Positions 35,201 to 45,726 of a DNA stretch of 64,000 bases are shown here, in pieces (position 1 is the first letter of the stretch; the number at the start of each line of letters is the position of its first letter). The position numbers and the translations under genes were made by a program. The notes beneath the pieces are model-generated. The model ran no database searches and was not told the DNA's origin. It saw only the letters and a program-made list of their open reading frames with translations. Source of the stretch: Diphasiastrum complanatum (taxonomy: Eukaryota > Streptophyta > Lycopodiopsida > Lycopodiales > Lycopodiaceae); assembly GCA_029204225.1 (NCBI GenBank), contig CM055098.1, positions 51,252,209 through 51,316,208 of the forward strand, in the 5' to 3' direction.

Positions 35201-36647
35201 AACCGGAGTTGTTTCAGTATCTTCAAAGACTATATGAGTCTGATTCCTTTCTTGGAAAGTATTGGCAAGAAGTACTTTCAGGGGTCGATTCAGGTTTGCA
35301 AGATTCCTCGAATCAGGGAAAGACTGAAATGGATTTTCTAATTCGAAACAAGATTTTGTTTCGTAAAGGAAAGGTGTGTGTACCGGAGAATGACACTATA
35401 AGGGCACAAATCTTGCATGAGTGTCATGATAGTCCATGCGCAGGACATTCGGGTATACAAAGAACACTTGACTTAGTTCGAAGGCAATTTTGGTGGCCTA
35501 AAATGAAAAGTCAGGTAGAGGCCTATGTACTTAAATGTACTAAGTGCCAGTTAAATAAAGCAGAGATGCTAAAAGCTAATTTCCTATTACATCCTTTAGA
35601 TATTCCGACCGAAAAGTGAGAAAGTATATCTATGGATTTTGTGGTCATTGTTGACAGACTTACGAAGTTTGCTCAATTTATCCCAACGAAAACTACTGTT
35701 AAAGCTTCAGAACTAGCTCAACTGTTTGTTGAGAAGCTTTTTGACTGTACGGGCTGCCTTGCGATATTGTCAGTGACCGCGGCCCAAAATTCACTGGGAA
35801 TTTTTGGCAAGCAATATTTGAGAAGTTGGAAACAACTTTAAGTTTAAGTTCTACAGATCATCCGGAATCAGACAGTCAAACGGAAAGGACCAATCAGACG
35901 ATGGAGGATATGCTTCGAGCATATGTGGGCCATCGACAGTCTGGTTGGGAATAGTACCTTCCACTGGTGGAATTTGCATATAACAGTGCAAAACATTCAG
36001 CGACCGGATTCAGCCCTTTCATGCTTATGTATGGTTTTCAACCTCGATCACCAATTAGTGTTGGCATGAAAAACCTACGGGTGCAAGCCGCAGTTGATTT
36101 TCTTGCGGATATGGAAGAAATGTTACAGTTGGCTAAAGATAGCATAAGAAGTGCCCAGGACAGGGCAAGGCACTATGCTGATCTATCTTGAAAGCACAAG
36201 GTATTCATGGTCAATGACTGGGTGTTTTTGAGAGTCCCTAGTCACTCTAGGGGCTTGAAAACTATTAAGTGTGCAAAGTTGGCACCTAGGTATTGCGGTC
36301 CTTTTAAGGTTATCCAAGTGATAAACAAGGTCGCATACAAACTAGAACTTCCAGCTAACGTTGAAATTCATCCTGTTTTCCACGTTAGTAAGTTGAAACC
36401 CTCGTTGGGGGTTGGGGAGACCCTGGTCCCTGTGGAAGATCTAGTGGAACTTCTTCGTGATGAGTCCGTGAGTAGACCACCTGAACCCGAGGCGATTGTT
36501 AATAGCCGGCAGAGAACTCTGCGGAGTAGAGTGCTTCGAGAATTTTTAGTCAGGTGGAGGGGCAAATCAGAAGAGGAGGATACCTAGGAAAAGGAGGCTG
36601 ATCTCCAGAAGAATTTTTCAAATTTTTTCCTACAAGGAAAAATTTAA
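32258..36647 (+). pseudogene. Chromovirus gag-pol polyprotein, inactivated
   Basis: One long frame from ATG 32258. Gag: FLEGRALVWWDDLVAKGNQP, zinc knuckle CFKCNGEGHLARDC at 33098-33139 (C-x2-C-x4-H-x4-C). Protease: [12 protein letters not shown] with the DTG triad. [29 protein letters not shown], and FLDD (instead of the usual YxDD). RNase H: VRTDASDYAIGAVL, EKELFAIVHS, LTDHQTL, ADALSR. Integrase: HHCC finger ending KCTKCQLNK; the core lost about 10-12 residues between SMDFVV and VDRLTKFAQFIP. Chromodomain: EFLVRWRGKSEEED. Stops at 32339, 33263, 34229, 35617, 35952, 36189, 36585; frameshift in a G13 run at 34515-34527 and another near 35750. Each stop is one transition from Gln, Arg or Trp. 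Confidence 0.92.
34515..34527 (+). repeat. G13 homopolymer causing pol frameshift
   Basis: Thirteen G residues between the RT thumb region (HKISK) and [13 protein letters not shown]. Reading must change frame here, as expected from slippage or from a sequencing/assembly error in a homopolymer. Confidence 0.88.
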
Positions 36648-36651
36648 GTTT

Positions 36652-36663
36652 AGGGGGAAGGAA
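36652..36663 (+). promoter_or_regulatory. Polypurine tract of chromovirus
   Basis: AGGGGGAAGGAA directly precedes the 3' LTR start TGCTACATACC. Confidence 0.8.
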
Positions 36664-37757
36664 TGCTACATACCTATGTAACTAGCAGTACTTCAGAACC
36701 CTAATAGTCCATTTAGTGTTGGGGGCTAAATGGCAAGGTACCCTTAGGATTAAGGGTATGTGCCCTTGGATAAGGGCAGACAAGTGACTATACCTTAGTT
36801 GGAGGTATGGGGTCACGTCACCCTTGGATAAGGGGTACTCTTAGTATTAAGGGTAGGTGTCTTAGATTAAGGTACTACTGTCCTTGGATAAGGGGTACCC
36901 TTAGTATTAAGGTAGGTGTCTATGCCTTGGATGGAGGTATGGAACCTAGTGAGGTGTTAGAAAGTCATTGGATGACTATTTCTCTAAACCTTGGGCCTCA
37001 ACCTTGAACCATATCACTTTATTAGTCTAGGACCAAAGTATACTTGCACAACTTGGGCAATGGGACCTAGTGGGAGGGCGCCCTTCTAAAGAGTCCATTG
37101 AGCTCCCAACTCCCACAAGAAAGGCATTCAAAGAGTCATAGGTTATGGAAGGAGTCTCTTGACATTCCATAAGCCTATGGAGGCTCTTGGAGATTCTTTA
37201 ACTCCCCTAGGCTTTTCTCTCTCTCATTGGATGAGCATGGAACTCCATAGTGCATTGGAGGGGTCCATCGGCCATCTATATGAGGGTAGTAGGGCGCCCA
37301 TTGGGAGGGGGGAGATCTCTCTTGTTTGCTTGGCTTATGCTCTAGTGTTGCTACTAGTGTGTAGAGTGCTTTCTTGTGGTAGTATGCTTGAGGTTTGGAT
37401 CTTGCTTATGGTATGGGACATAAGTAGGGTTTGGATCTTGAGTATGCTAGGGAGTGTTGTGGTATGCTTGTGATTTGTTTATGGTTAGCAAGGGGGTGCT
37501 AGATAGGTCTTGCTTGGAGCCTGGATCTAGCTATGGTTGGGTGGTGAATACTCGAGGCCTGCTTGTTGTCTATCTTTGTGTTTAAAGAGTAGGGACACAG
37601 GTGGAGGAGAGATCCTTGGAGGCTTGCAGATCCTTATTTGCAGGTGGAGGCATCCTAGCTTGGAGTTGGGGAGCATCTTGAAGCTTGCAGGTTGCTTGGA
37701 GGACACTTGGAGGCTCTACCTTGGATTTGGAGGACTTCCTCACCTCTACTTGTAGAA
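36664..37757 (+). repeat. 3' LTR of chromovirus (1094 bp)
   Basis: Starts TGCTACATACC (5' copy: TGTTACATACC) and ends CTACTTGTAGAA, followed by the GTGGC duplication. It is about 30 bp longer than the 5' LTR through extra CCTTAGTATTAAGG-type units near 36840-36915. Confidence 0.92.
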
Positions 37758-37762
37758 GTGGC

Positions 37763-38011
37763 TCCCTGGAAAGAGATATAAAATTTGGATTTCTCTTCCT
37801 TCCACGTACTGAAGGCAAGAGTGATGAAATCCATATTGATTCGACCAGAAAAGGCTCTCTCATGAATATTCATTGCAGTGAGCAGAGGCTTCGCAAGGGT
37901 CATCCATTGAGTGACCATGCTTGTGCTAGGAAGGATCATGATGTCCGTTGCAGATGGGACATCACGATGGATAGTATAGCGTGGAGACTGGGAAGTATCG
38001 ATAGAAGACAT
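37763..38011 (-). pseudogene. Retrotransposon accessory ORF (aORF), copy 2, start
   Basis: Minus-strand frame starting at ATG 38011 (MSSIDTSQSPRY). It contains VTQWMTLAKPLLTAMN and MDFITLAFSTWKEEKSKFYI and runs into the right-hand GTGGC duplication of the chromovirus at 37762. Across the insertion it continues in frame-compatible fashion at 30172. It corresponds to the N-terminus of copy 1 (AEQLILANDILTNLG; AAYSTYSDEFQTFRI). Confidence 0.65.
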
Positions 38012-38502
38012 GATGAGCAAAAAAGAAATGTAAGACGCGTGAAAGTGTATCAGAAAGCAAATCAGAAAGTTTGGAAGTCTTTGGTCATGAGAAAAATTCA
38101 CAAGAGCTTCGCTAGCACAAGTGAGGAATGAATCGAATTCAGCCAACTTATAGGTGAATTTGGTGGGTCCATTACACTGAATACTAGTTTGGCTTATCAG
38201 TTCTGAACAAAAATTTGCAAGCATGTACAATACTGTGAAAATAGGCTATAAGATTCTCGACGAAGGTTTCTAGAGATCTGAATCTATCAGGCGAATAATT
38301 TTTAGGGTTGGTGAAGGATGAACCTTCACCCAGAAGGGTCTTTTACCCATGTACTGTCATAAATGTTTTTTTTTAGAATCTGAATCTATGGACAACCTAA
38401 TTTGGACATTTTACGATCATCTAGCAGGTCGGCAAAGGTTCATAATGAGGTTAAGATGCTTGGCGAAGGTTCCCAAAATGACATATCACTAATCATTTGC
38501 CT
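38012..38502. other. Deletion scar region of the minus-strand element
   Basis: Between the RT start fragment and the accessory ORF. RT core, RNase H and integrase should lie here and are missing. It has several GAAGGTTC / GAACCTTC motifs (38258-38470). Confidence 0.5.
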
Positions 38503-38662
38503 AGCTCAAAAAATGGATTTTCTCTTGACAGGAACCATCGCCCACCTGTTCAATCACGGATGTCGGAATACCCTTCAGATCTTGGTAAGTCCATGCAAAG
38601 CAATCTTGATACTTAATAAGTAACATGCATAGTGCTTGATACTGTTCTGGATTAAGTTGTGA
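38503..38662 (-). pseudogene. Ty3/gypsy RT N-terminal fragment
   Basis: The minus frame reads LNPEQYQALCMLLIKYQDCF then AWTYQDLKGIPTSVIEQ. This is the region immediately before RT in Athila/Tat-type elements (typically 'Y.D.FAW.Y.D..GI'). The polymerase core does not follow. Confidence 0.75.
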
Positions 38663-38850
38663 TCAAACTTGTACAATCTTTTCCGGTTCTCCTGGTTCAG
38701 CAAGATTCATTGGCTGCGTTCTAGCTGGGCCATCGTAAATCTCTTTTGATTCTGGCACGTGTTCTTTAGGTTCACGATGCGCTTTAGAGAACATGATAGC
38801 CACATCATCCAGTGTATAACATTTAAAATACTCAGACATATCATGCTGAA

Positions 38851-39277
38851 CTACATCTTCTTGTTCTTTTTGGAAAGGACTTGTCTTGGATCTTCGCTTA
38901 GGCTTCTTAGTAGAGAAATTGATCGTGGAGGTGATGACTTCTGAGAAGATAAACTCTTTTTCAAAGGTGAAGACTTCCTAGACGATGATGTCTTACCAGA
39001 ATTCTGACTTGTAGAATCATCCTTGACTTTTCCTTTGCCTTTATCCACCAGTATCCGTAAGTTCAGCATTGCCATCATAAGTTAAGGCATGACTCACTGA
39101 TATGAGATCATCCTCAATTGGATATGGTATAGGTTCCGTTGATATCCAGGCTACATTAAGCACATTCAGTGGAAACGTGATTGGTGTATCCAAAGTTCGA
39201 TCTAATAAGAAAATCTCACGATTTTCATAAGTGATTTTTCCGGTACCCCAGTTATGAATTACTTACGCAACTCGTAA
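38851..39277 (-). pseudogene. Protease-RT linker of the minus-strand element
   Basis: After the protease the minus strand continues readably (IHNWGTGKITYENREIFLLD, then SVSHALTYDGNAELTD) and then becomes Lys/Ser-rich (KGKGKVKDDSTSQNSGKTSS). This fits the spacer between protease and RT in this element type. Broken by stops near 39250 and 39060. Confidence 0.55.
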
Positions 39278-39950
39278 TCATGGACGTCCCAATAGAACTC
39301 GGTAGACATTTGGCACTTCTGGTAAGTCCATCACTACAAAAGTAATGACGAACTGTACTCCCACAATTTTGACAGGTATATCTTCAACCATTCCTCGTGG
39401 ACGAACTGTCGTTTGATCGGCTAGCTTAATAGCAAAGGTAGCAGGCTTGATCTTTGTAAGGCCCCATTTTGCACATAGCTTTGTAGAAATCAGGTTAACT
39501 TCTGAATCGTCATCTATCACGGCTGCTCCTTTAAGAAATTGTCTATGCTGTATCGGTAGAGTGATATTCTTTTGTTGACTTTTCCAAGCGGCTCCAACAT
39601 GGTGTACTTCATTAGATTCTTCAAATCCAGCACAAAAAAGTGGCTCCTGATGGACTTCTGTTTCGACTTGGGCTAATTTTTGCTCTAAGACTTCTTTTGC
39701 TTTTGGCACCAACAATATTGATCTTACTAGACAAAATATTCCTGAGCAGTTTTGTTTGCGGCGCTTCTGGTTCGGTCATCTTGAAAGATTCTTCATGATG
39801 ATGTAACTGATCATTCATATCCGTACGTAAATTTCTTGGAGGCTGCAATGGTGAAGAATGAACTTCAGTTGTTGCTTTAGCAGCTTCAAGCTCCTCTTCT
39901 TGCAAACAATCCAATCGTCCATGCTCGAACAAAGCACATTGAAATTTCAC
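39278..39950 (-). pseudogene. Gag C-terminus and aspartic protease remnant
   Basis: On the minus strand the gag end (39950 to about 39720; KFQCALFEHGRLDCLQEEEL) overlaps or shifts into a retropepsin (39715-39278): LPIQHRQFLKGAAVIDDDSE, FAIKLADQTTVRPRGMVEDI, FVVMDLPEVPNVYRVLLGRP. The catalytic triplet appears as DSE rather than the active D-S/T-G, so the Gly is changed to Glu. It is homologous to the protease fragment at 21216-21409. Confidence 0.78.
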
Positions 39951-40325
39951 ACAATAGGGCCTTTTTTGGACTCAAAAAGGGCCTCTTCCTTGCCTAAACA
40001 AGTTTTCTAATCATAATTAATTTAGTGCTAATCAATCCTACGTGGCACCTTTACCTTGGGTTACCATACAAGGTGAGCAAGAGTTAAGGCCTAAATGTAG
40101 GTCTCATTTTCATAGACTATTGTAGGTTATTTGCATAGACTATAATAGGCAACTAATAGGTAAGTTACAAATTACAACTAGAGTAGGGTTAGTATAGGAC
40201 GACCTTTCATTGTCCTAACTACAATAGGATCCTAGGGATGGAAACTAGTATATGCCTAAGAAAGCTTATATCATGGTTAGTTCACATTGAACTTTGACAC
40301 CATTTGATTAAGGTATATTGTAATA
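39951..40325. other. Spacer, possible inversion junction
   Basis: A 10-11-bp hairpin (AGGGCCTTTTT...AAAAAGGGCCT, 39955-39984) lies exactly where the minus-strand gag reading ends. No gene is seen. The motif GGCAACTAATAGGTAAGTTAC and TAGG-rich phrases repeat weakly. Confidence 0.45.
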
Positions 40326-40499
40326 TTCAGATCCAACAATTAGCAAAATCCAAAGAAAGCATGAGAGATGGAGGAAAAGTGATAGAGAGCAAGGACATTC
40401 ATCAATCCATTCCTGAAGAGAACCAATCTGCTTTATTGAAATGAGAAAATGAACATGTGTAGGAACTCGAGTTGGTCCCTTTTTATAGTAGAGAGGAGT
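40326..40499 (+). repeat. 173-bp direct repeat, copy 2 (LTR-like)
   Basis: Second copy of 28000-28172, same orientation, ending TTTTTATAGTAGAGAGGAG. Confidence 0.8.
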
Positions 40500-41085
40500 T
40501 TTTTTGCAAAAATATCAATATTACTCTTGATTCTTTGCCAGAACCTTCGACGAGTTTCCAAAACATTGTATTTATAGTAAAATACTATTTTTGAGTTCGG
40601 CGAAGATTCTTCTTGATCAGATCACACCCCCCCTCGTCAAACTATAGAAACTATATTTTCTTGTGTCTAAAACCTTCGTCCGGTTTTCCATAGTTTTATC
40701 TATGTCAGATCTTTCATCTGAAAGGTCGACGAAGGTTATTTCCCAAGAAATTGTTAGAAAAGTTGTTCAGAGAGTTTTTTTTTTTTTTAAAAATGGCACT
40801 GTTGAACCTTCGCCGAGCCAACCTTCGTCAGTCCTATTTTTAATTTTTGATTTTCCAGATCAAGTCTCTATCAAAATTTGGATCAAATCTGATATATTTT
40901 GATTTGAATTCTGAGAAATTTATCATTCTTGAGAGGTATCGGTTGATTGAATTTCGAAATCTTTTTCATGATATAGCAATCAGATTCTTGAAAAGTGAAA
41001 TAAATTTAGTAGATCTGATCTGAGATAGTTTTGATTGAAAAATCTAGATCCGATCTCATTGTCTGCTTGATTTGAATATGAGAAG
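40500..41085 (+). promoter_or_regulatory. Leader/LTR-like region with GAANNTTC motifs
   Basis: Upstream of a gag ATG. The motif GAACCTTC or GAAGGTT(C) recurs at about 40550, 40603, 40673, 40733, 40805 and 40824, usually next to CGACGA or CGCCGA. GAAnnTTC is the core of heat-shock elements (known); whether these act that way is only a possibility. No primer site was found. Confidence 0.35.
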
Positions 41086-41970
41086 ATGGTTGCCCCTGGA
41101 GGTGCTCCACAAGAAGAGCACCCCGTTTGGATCTACCCAAATATAATGGATTAACAGATCCAGTTAGATTTCTTCATATCTATGCTGAATCCTATGAAGT
41201 CTATGGCGAGATTTATCCCCAAGATAAACTTAAGTTGTTTCCTATGGCCTTAACAGGCACAGCACAAGATTGGTACTATAACCAAGATGAAATTGAGCGT
41301 ACAGATTGGGAGGTTGTTACCTCATCACACGGTTCAAACCACAAAAATTTATGGAACACCCTTTCCTACTTTTAAGTGAAATTAAAATGGGAAAGCGGGA
41401 AATGGTTTGAGATTACATTGAACGAGTGAAACGTCTCAACTCTAAGTGCAAACCTGAGCTAATTAACGAAAATGCCATGATTATGTGGTTTTTGTCAGGT
41501 CTACCTAAGCGGATCAGACGTGAGCTGAAACGCCATAATGAGTATGCACTCTTGCAAAATGCTATGCATGATGTAATTTGGGAGGAGGATGAAGATTCAG
41601 ATGACGAGCTGAATATCAGTATGTTGTCTTATATAGTAGGGCAGACTACTACGACATCCACCATTATTGCATCAATGAATGCCAACGCTACTGCAGAAAT
41701 GATGCTCAATGAGTTCGAGAAACTTGGGAAGAACTAGCAAAAATAGATGGAAAAATTGCAGTCGCAATTTGATGAGAAGATCAAAGCATTGAAAAATTTC
41801 CACGGGGAAGCAAACAAGGAACTTGAGAAGTTTGCAAAGACTTTTCCTACCAGGAAAAATGTCTGATACCATTGAACGATACACCAACAGCATCGGGAGT
41901 CTATCCAAATCTTCATGTAGAAAAACGAAGATATCAGGATATGAGGCAGTGGATTAAACATTTGCAACCC
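41086..41970 (+). pseudogene. Ty3/gypsy gag remnant
   Basis: Starts ATG 41086 (MVAPGGAPQEEH). After a one-base shift near 41125 the capsid-like domain is clear: KYNGLTDPVRFLHIYAESYE, DKLKLFPMALTGTAQDWYYN. A frameshift near 41370 leads to SKCKPELINENAMIMWFLSG and LPKRIRRELKRHNEYALLQN. After a TAG at 41735 the Lys-rich remainder degrades by 41970. No pol follows on this strand. It lies head-to-head with the minus-strand gag-protease remnant ending at 39950. Confidence 0.75.
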
Positions 41971-44640
41971 ACTTGATTGTCACAATATATGCATGGAATG
42001 TCTCCATCCTTGATCACATGATGCTCCTCCAAAATCCTTTTTTTACATATCATGAGATTCTACAAGTTGTTAAATATTTTATGATGGGGATGGTCAGACT
42101 CGACCAAATCACAATGATGAGGAGATTTTGGATGTATCAACTTTTTCGGAGTACAAATATCAATTGAGAATTAATGTGAGATGTTTTAAATTTCAGTTGT
42201 CTAAATCTTGAGTATATGTTTTGTATGATGGAATTTATTTGTTTTTACAATTCTATTTTAATCTTTTGTTAGTATGAAATTCTATAGAATTAGTAAAACA
42301 ATTATATTTTTATATCACCATGTGTTGTATTAATAAATATGATACTGATTTGAATTTTAATTTGTTTATATTCTAGTAATTGTTATAATAAATTTAAAAA
42401 AAATATTTAAAATGACTTCAAATGTATTTTAAATTGAAAAAATATATTTCTGATATAGATTCAATTATGTTATAGGTTCTGATGAATTAAATATTTAAAT
42501 TCAATCAAATTGAATAATAGTTTCTAAATTGACCAGAACAAGACTACAAAAAGACAAATTCATTTTACAAATCTATGTTCGGTTCAATTAATATCCATTA
42601 GATATCTCATTATTTGTAGGGTTATGATTGTTTAGCATTAAAATTTTAAATTTAAGTAGATTATTATGAGGTTTTTTTGGTAACTATTTTAATTAATACT
42701 AAAAATTTTAGTTTTCTATTATTGCATTTAAAAAATGCATCTACTCACAATTTCATACACAGTTTGAATTAATCATGAATTTCAGGTTTTTTAATTTTTT
42801 GGATAAAAAATAATGTGCATGTTTCTAAAATAGACTGAAAAGTGCCAAATTTTAACAAGAATCTTCTTTGGGTAATCGGCAACATTACTCGGTTGATACG
42901 CAACAATGTTTGAAGTGGTTGGCCAACTACTTTGAACATTCCGTCATTATAATAATTTCTTGCTAATCTTGTTCGATATGGACGAGGAAGATAAGTTTTT
43001 TTCACCATCACTTGAGAAAAGGCTACTTTTACTGTTTTAAAAAAAAGTAGAATAAACATTTCTGCTAATTCCAAAATTATCACATGCACCTTGTATCACA
43101 TTTGCATCCAAGTTAGTTTGAACCTTATTCAAACAATCTCTCCAATGCATGAACGATTTGTTAAATAGTTCTTTGCCACCAAACATGATCTACAACAAAC
43201 ATATAAACTCAAATTATGTTTAATAAATTGATAATGCATATTATGAAATGCAAATCAAACTTAAATGACAAATACAAATCAAATAAACAGTTTATAAGAA
43301 AACATATTTAAATGCTCGAATTCTTTTTTTTCTGATTGCCGCTATGTGTAGATAAGTCATCAATATTTTTCATCGATGCTCTCTTTCTTTTCCTTTTCAT
43401 CATTGCCATTTTTATAACTTGTATATCAACAACAGATTTTAAATTGTAGGATCGTAACTTCTCAATGGATTCTAACATATTTTGGTTTGAGACCCGAAGG
43501 CTAGTGACTGTATCATTCAACTATGATATAACATGCTTGAGTGCATTGTTTTCAGCACTAGTGTGTTGCACATCATGAAGCAATTGTTGATTTGCACATT
43601 GCAATTGTTGATTAGCAAACTGTAATTGCTAATGAAGACAAGATATGCTATGCATTCCAATATTACACAACCTTTGACAATATCCAAGTAATCCGCTATT
43701 TCCTTCACATATATCTAGGAAGATGAGTTACGAATTTGACATCTAGACACAAATGAGTAGTTGGATCTCTAGGATAAGTTGATCCATCCACCCACAAATC
43801 TATATTCTTCTGAATATTTATTCTCAATTCTCTAACTATTGCAGCAACATTCTCTACAACTTTCAAATTTTTCTTAATAAATGGAATGCATTCCATAGGA
43901 AGTGCAACATGCAAATGGAACATTGCCATTGCTGAAAGCTACAATTCGTAAATGCTTCAAACTACAATAAATCAATCTGCATAGATCTAGCGTACCTTAC
44001 TTTTGTAATGTCTACATCGTGTTGCCAATCTTCCCGCCTCATATCTCACTGTAAGCATACAAAGATTTCAAAAGTGCTAATTGTACTCCCGCTTCAGTTT
44101 TTGCAGTGAGCACACCAAGATTTACAATGATACTCTTAAAGCTCTAGTCCCGAATATTGAAACGAGCATGCAGAGAAGTTATCACATCTCATGCTTAATA
44201 ACTAATGTCTAAAGTTAATTAGAACAATTAAATGTCAGACAAGGCCAGGAACTTGGAAAACGGCAACCAAAAGTTACCGGTCCGCATTTTCTCTCTACAT
44301 AGCTTCTCTCTAAAGTCAAATTTCTTAAGGGCCCATTTTGAACCCATCTTTTTCCTAATGTGACAAAGCACGAGACTAGGTCGGGTCATACATTGCGGCC
44401 AATCTTGCCTCTTTGTCATCTCGTAGGACTTCATCAACAACTTATGATTCAAAAATCATAGGAGCAGATGATGGCAGGTCGGCCTCACTACCTGAAATTA
44501 AGCTTGAGACTCATTATAAATCAAAGCAAAAATATAAAATACAAACCCAGGCCCTCTTGCACAAAGCGACATTGTCAATTGTGCTGGTCGAAATGGGTTA
44601 CGCGTTTAAAGAGTTAAATTAGCAATAATCACACTGTAAA
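41971..44640. other. AT-rich spacer with weak minus-strand frames
   Basis: Very AT-rich at 42180-42780. Minus-strand frames at 43929-43705 (MAMFHLHVALPMEC), 43708-43517 and 43520-43308 (ending in a Lys/Arg-rich KMAMMKRKRKRASM) run in series and could be exons of a decayed gene, but no domain is recognised. Confidence 0.4.
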
Positions 44641-44654
44641 TTATTTTACGACTA

Positions 44655-45374
44655 CATTCTAAGTTTTATGGTGGAACATTTTGCTTAGCTCACAAGCCTG
44701 ACGTTGAGTATGTGACTATGCCTATAAAAAATGTTTTTGCAGTGGAGCATACGACGCATACCAAGTGCCAGCCGGATAATTTGTATGGGTATGCTTGATG
44801 ACAAAAAAAAATGTGGTCAACTTATTGCTTCTAGAAAAGCAACTGAAACAACGGTTGCTCCCAGTTTTTTTGGAAGACGCCAGCATAGTGGTGGTGAGAC
44901 TATGCACTATATGTGGTTTTGCCCTTCAAACGTTACTCATACATGGCAACTAAGCAAAAATATAGTTGTGTCGCCATCAAAGAATGAAGGGAAATGGTGT
45001 GTTAGTTCTGGAACGTAGCTTAGCCAATACGAGGTCGACATATTGAACAAGGGTGGCTACATAATGGAGAGCATGGAGGAAGATGGCAAAGAATCAAGAT
45101 CAACATTACATGAGAAACAAACGTGTATGTCATCAAGAAAGAAGTCAGAACACAATATTGTGATGTTTCCTTTTCTATCCAGAGTTTTGCAACCAATCCT
45201 TCTGGGAACATTTACGTGGTTGCAATCCATGTGTCTCCGGAGTGTACTTGTGAAAACTTTCAAAGAAATAGATCTAAAGGAAAATTCATACCATGCAAGC
45301 ATATGTACTTTGTGTACATTGTTGTTTGGGGATGGATATTGACAACGATATTGTTATGCATCAGCCCAAACTAA
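44655..45374 (+). pseudogene. SWIM zinc-finger protein remnant
   Basis: Readable in pieces: 44661 on (KFYGGTFCLAHKPDVEYVTM), a one-base shift near 44785 to DDKKKCGQLIASRKATETTV and HYMWFCPSNVTHTWQ, a TAG at 45016 (one step from CAG), and another shift near 45120 to a frame with SPECTCENFQRNRSKGKFIP followed by CKHMYFVY. The spacing C-x-C-x(n)-C-x-H is the SWIM zinc-binding signature, found in MULE-type transposases and in plant DNA-binding proteins. Whether this was a host gene or a transposase is unclear. No MULE terminal repeats were seen. Confidence 0.6.
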
Positions 45375-45726
45375 GTGTATCTAAATTGTATCAGATACTA
45401 TCTAGAGAGAGAAATGTAGTGTTGTTACGAAGGACTATGTAGCCTACTAGCCTCATTTATGTCTTTCTCAATTTCAGAAGTATGTATGCTTACGAAGGAC
45501 TACCTAGCCTGCTGCTAGCCTCATTTACGTGTTTCAAAATTTTGGAAATACGTTTGCTTTGGAAACATTTTGTGCTTTTTGATTGGTGTACTCTTGCGTG
45601 GGTTTTCTAGTGTTGGTATCTTTCTTCTTGTTTGCCATTGATTCAAAGAAGGCTTGTACGATAGAATGCACCCAAAAGTCAGTTACATAAACATCGAGTT
45701 CTACACACGTAATCCTAAATGGAAAA
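45375..45726. other. Spacer
   Basis: No gene. A short repeat (TTACGAAGGACTA(T/C)(G/C)TAGCCT) occurs at about 45425 and 45491. Confidence 0.5.

Larger units (their letters stand above)
30178..37757 (+). mobile_element. Ty3/gypsy chromovirus, defective, nested
   Basis: Bounded by GTGGC target duplications at 30173-30177 and 37758-37762. Order: 5' LTR, initiator-Met primer site, gag with zinc knuckle, protease, RT, RNase H, integrase, chromodomain, polypurine tract, 3' LTR. It is inserted in the minus-strand accessory ORF. The gag-pol reading frame carries seven stops, a G-tract frameshift, an integrase frameshift and a short integrase deletion, so it is inactive. The order and chromodomain identify a chromovirus. 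Confidence 0.93.
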
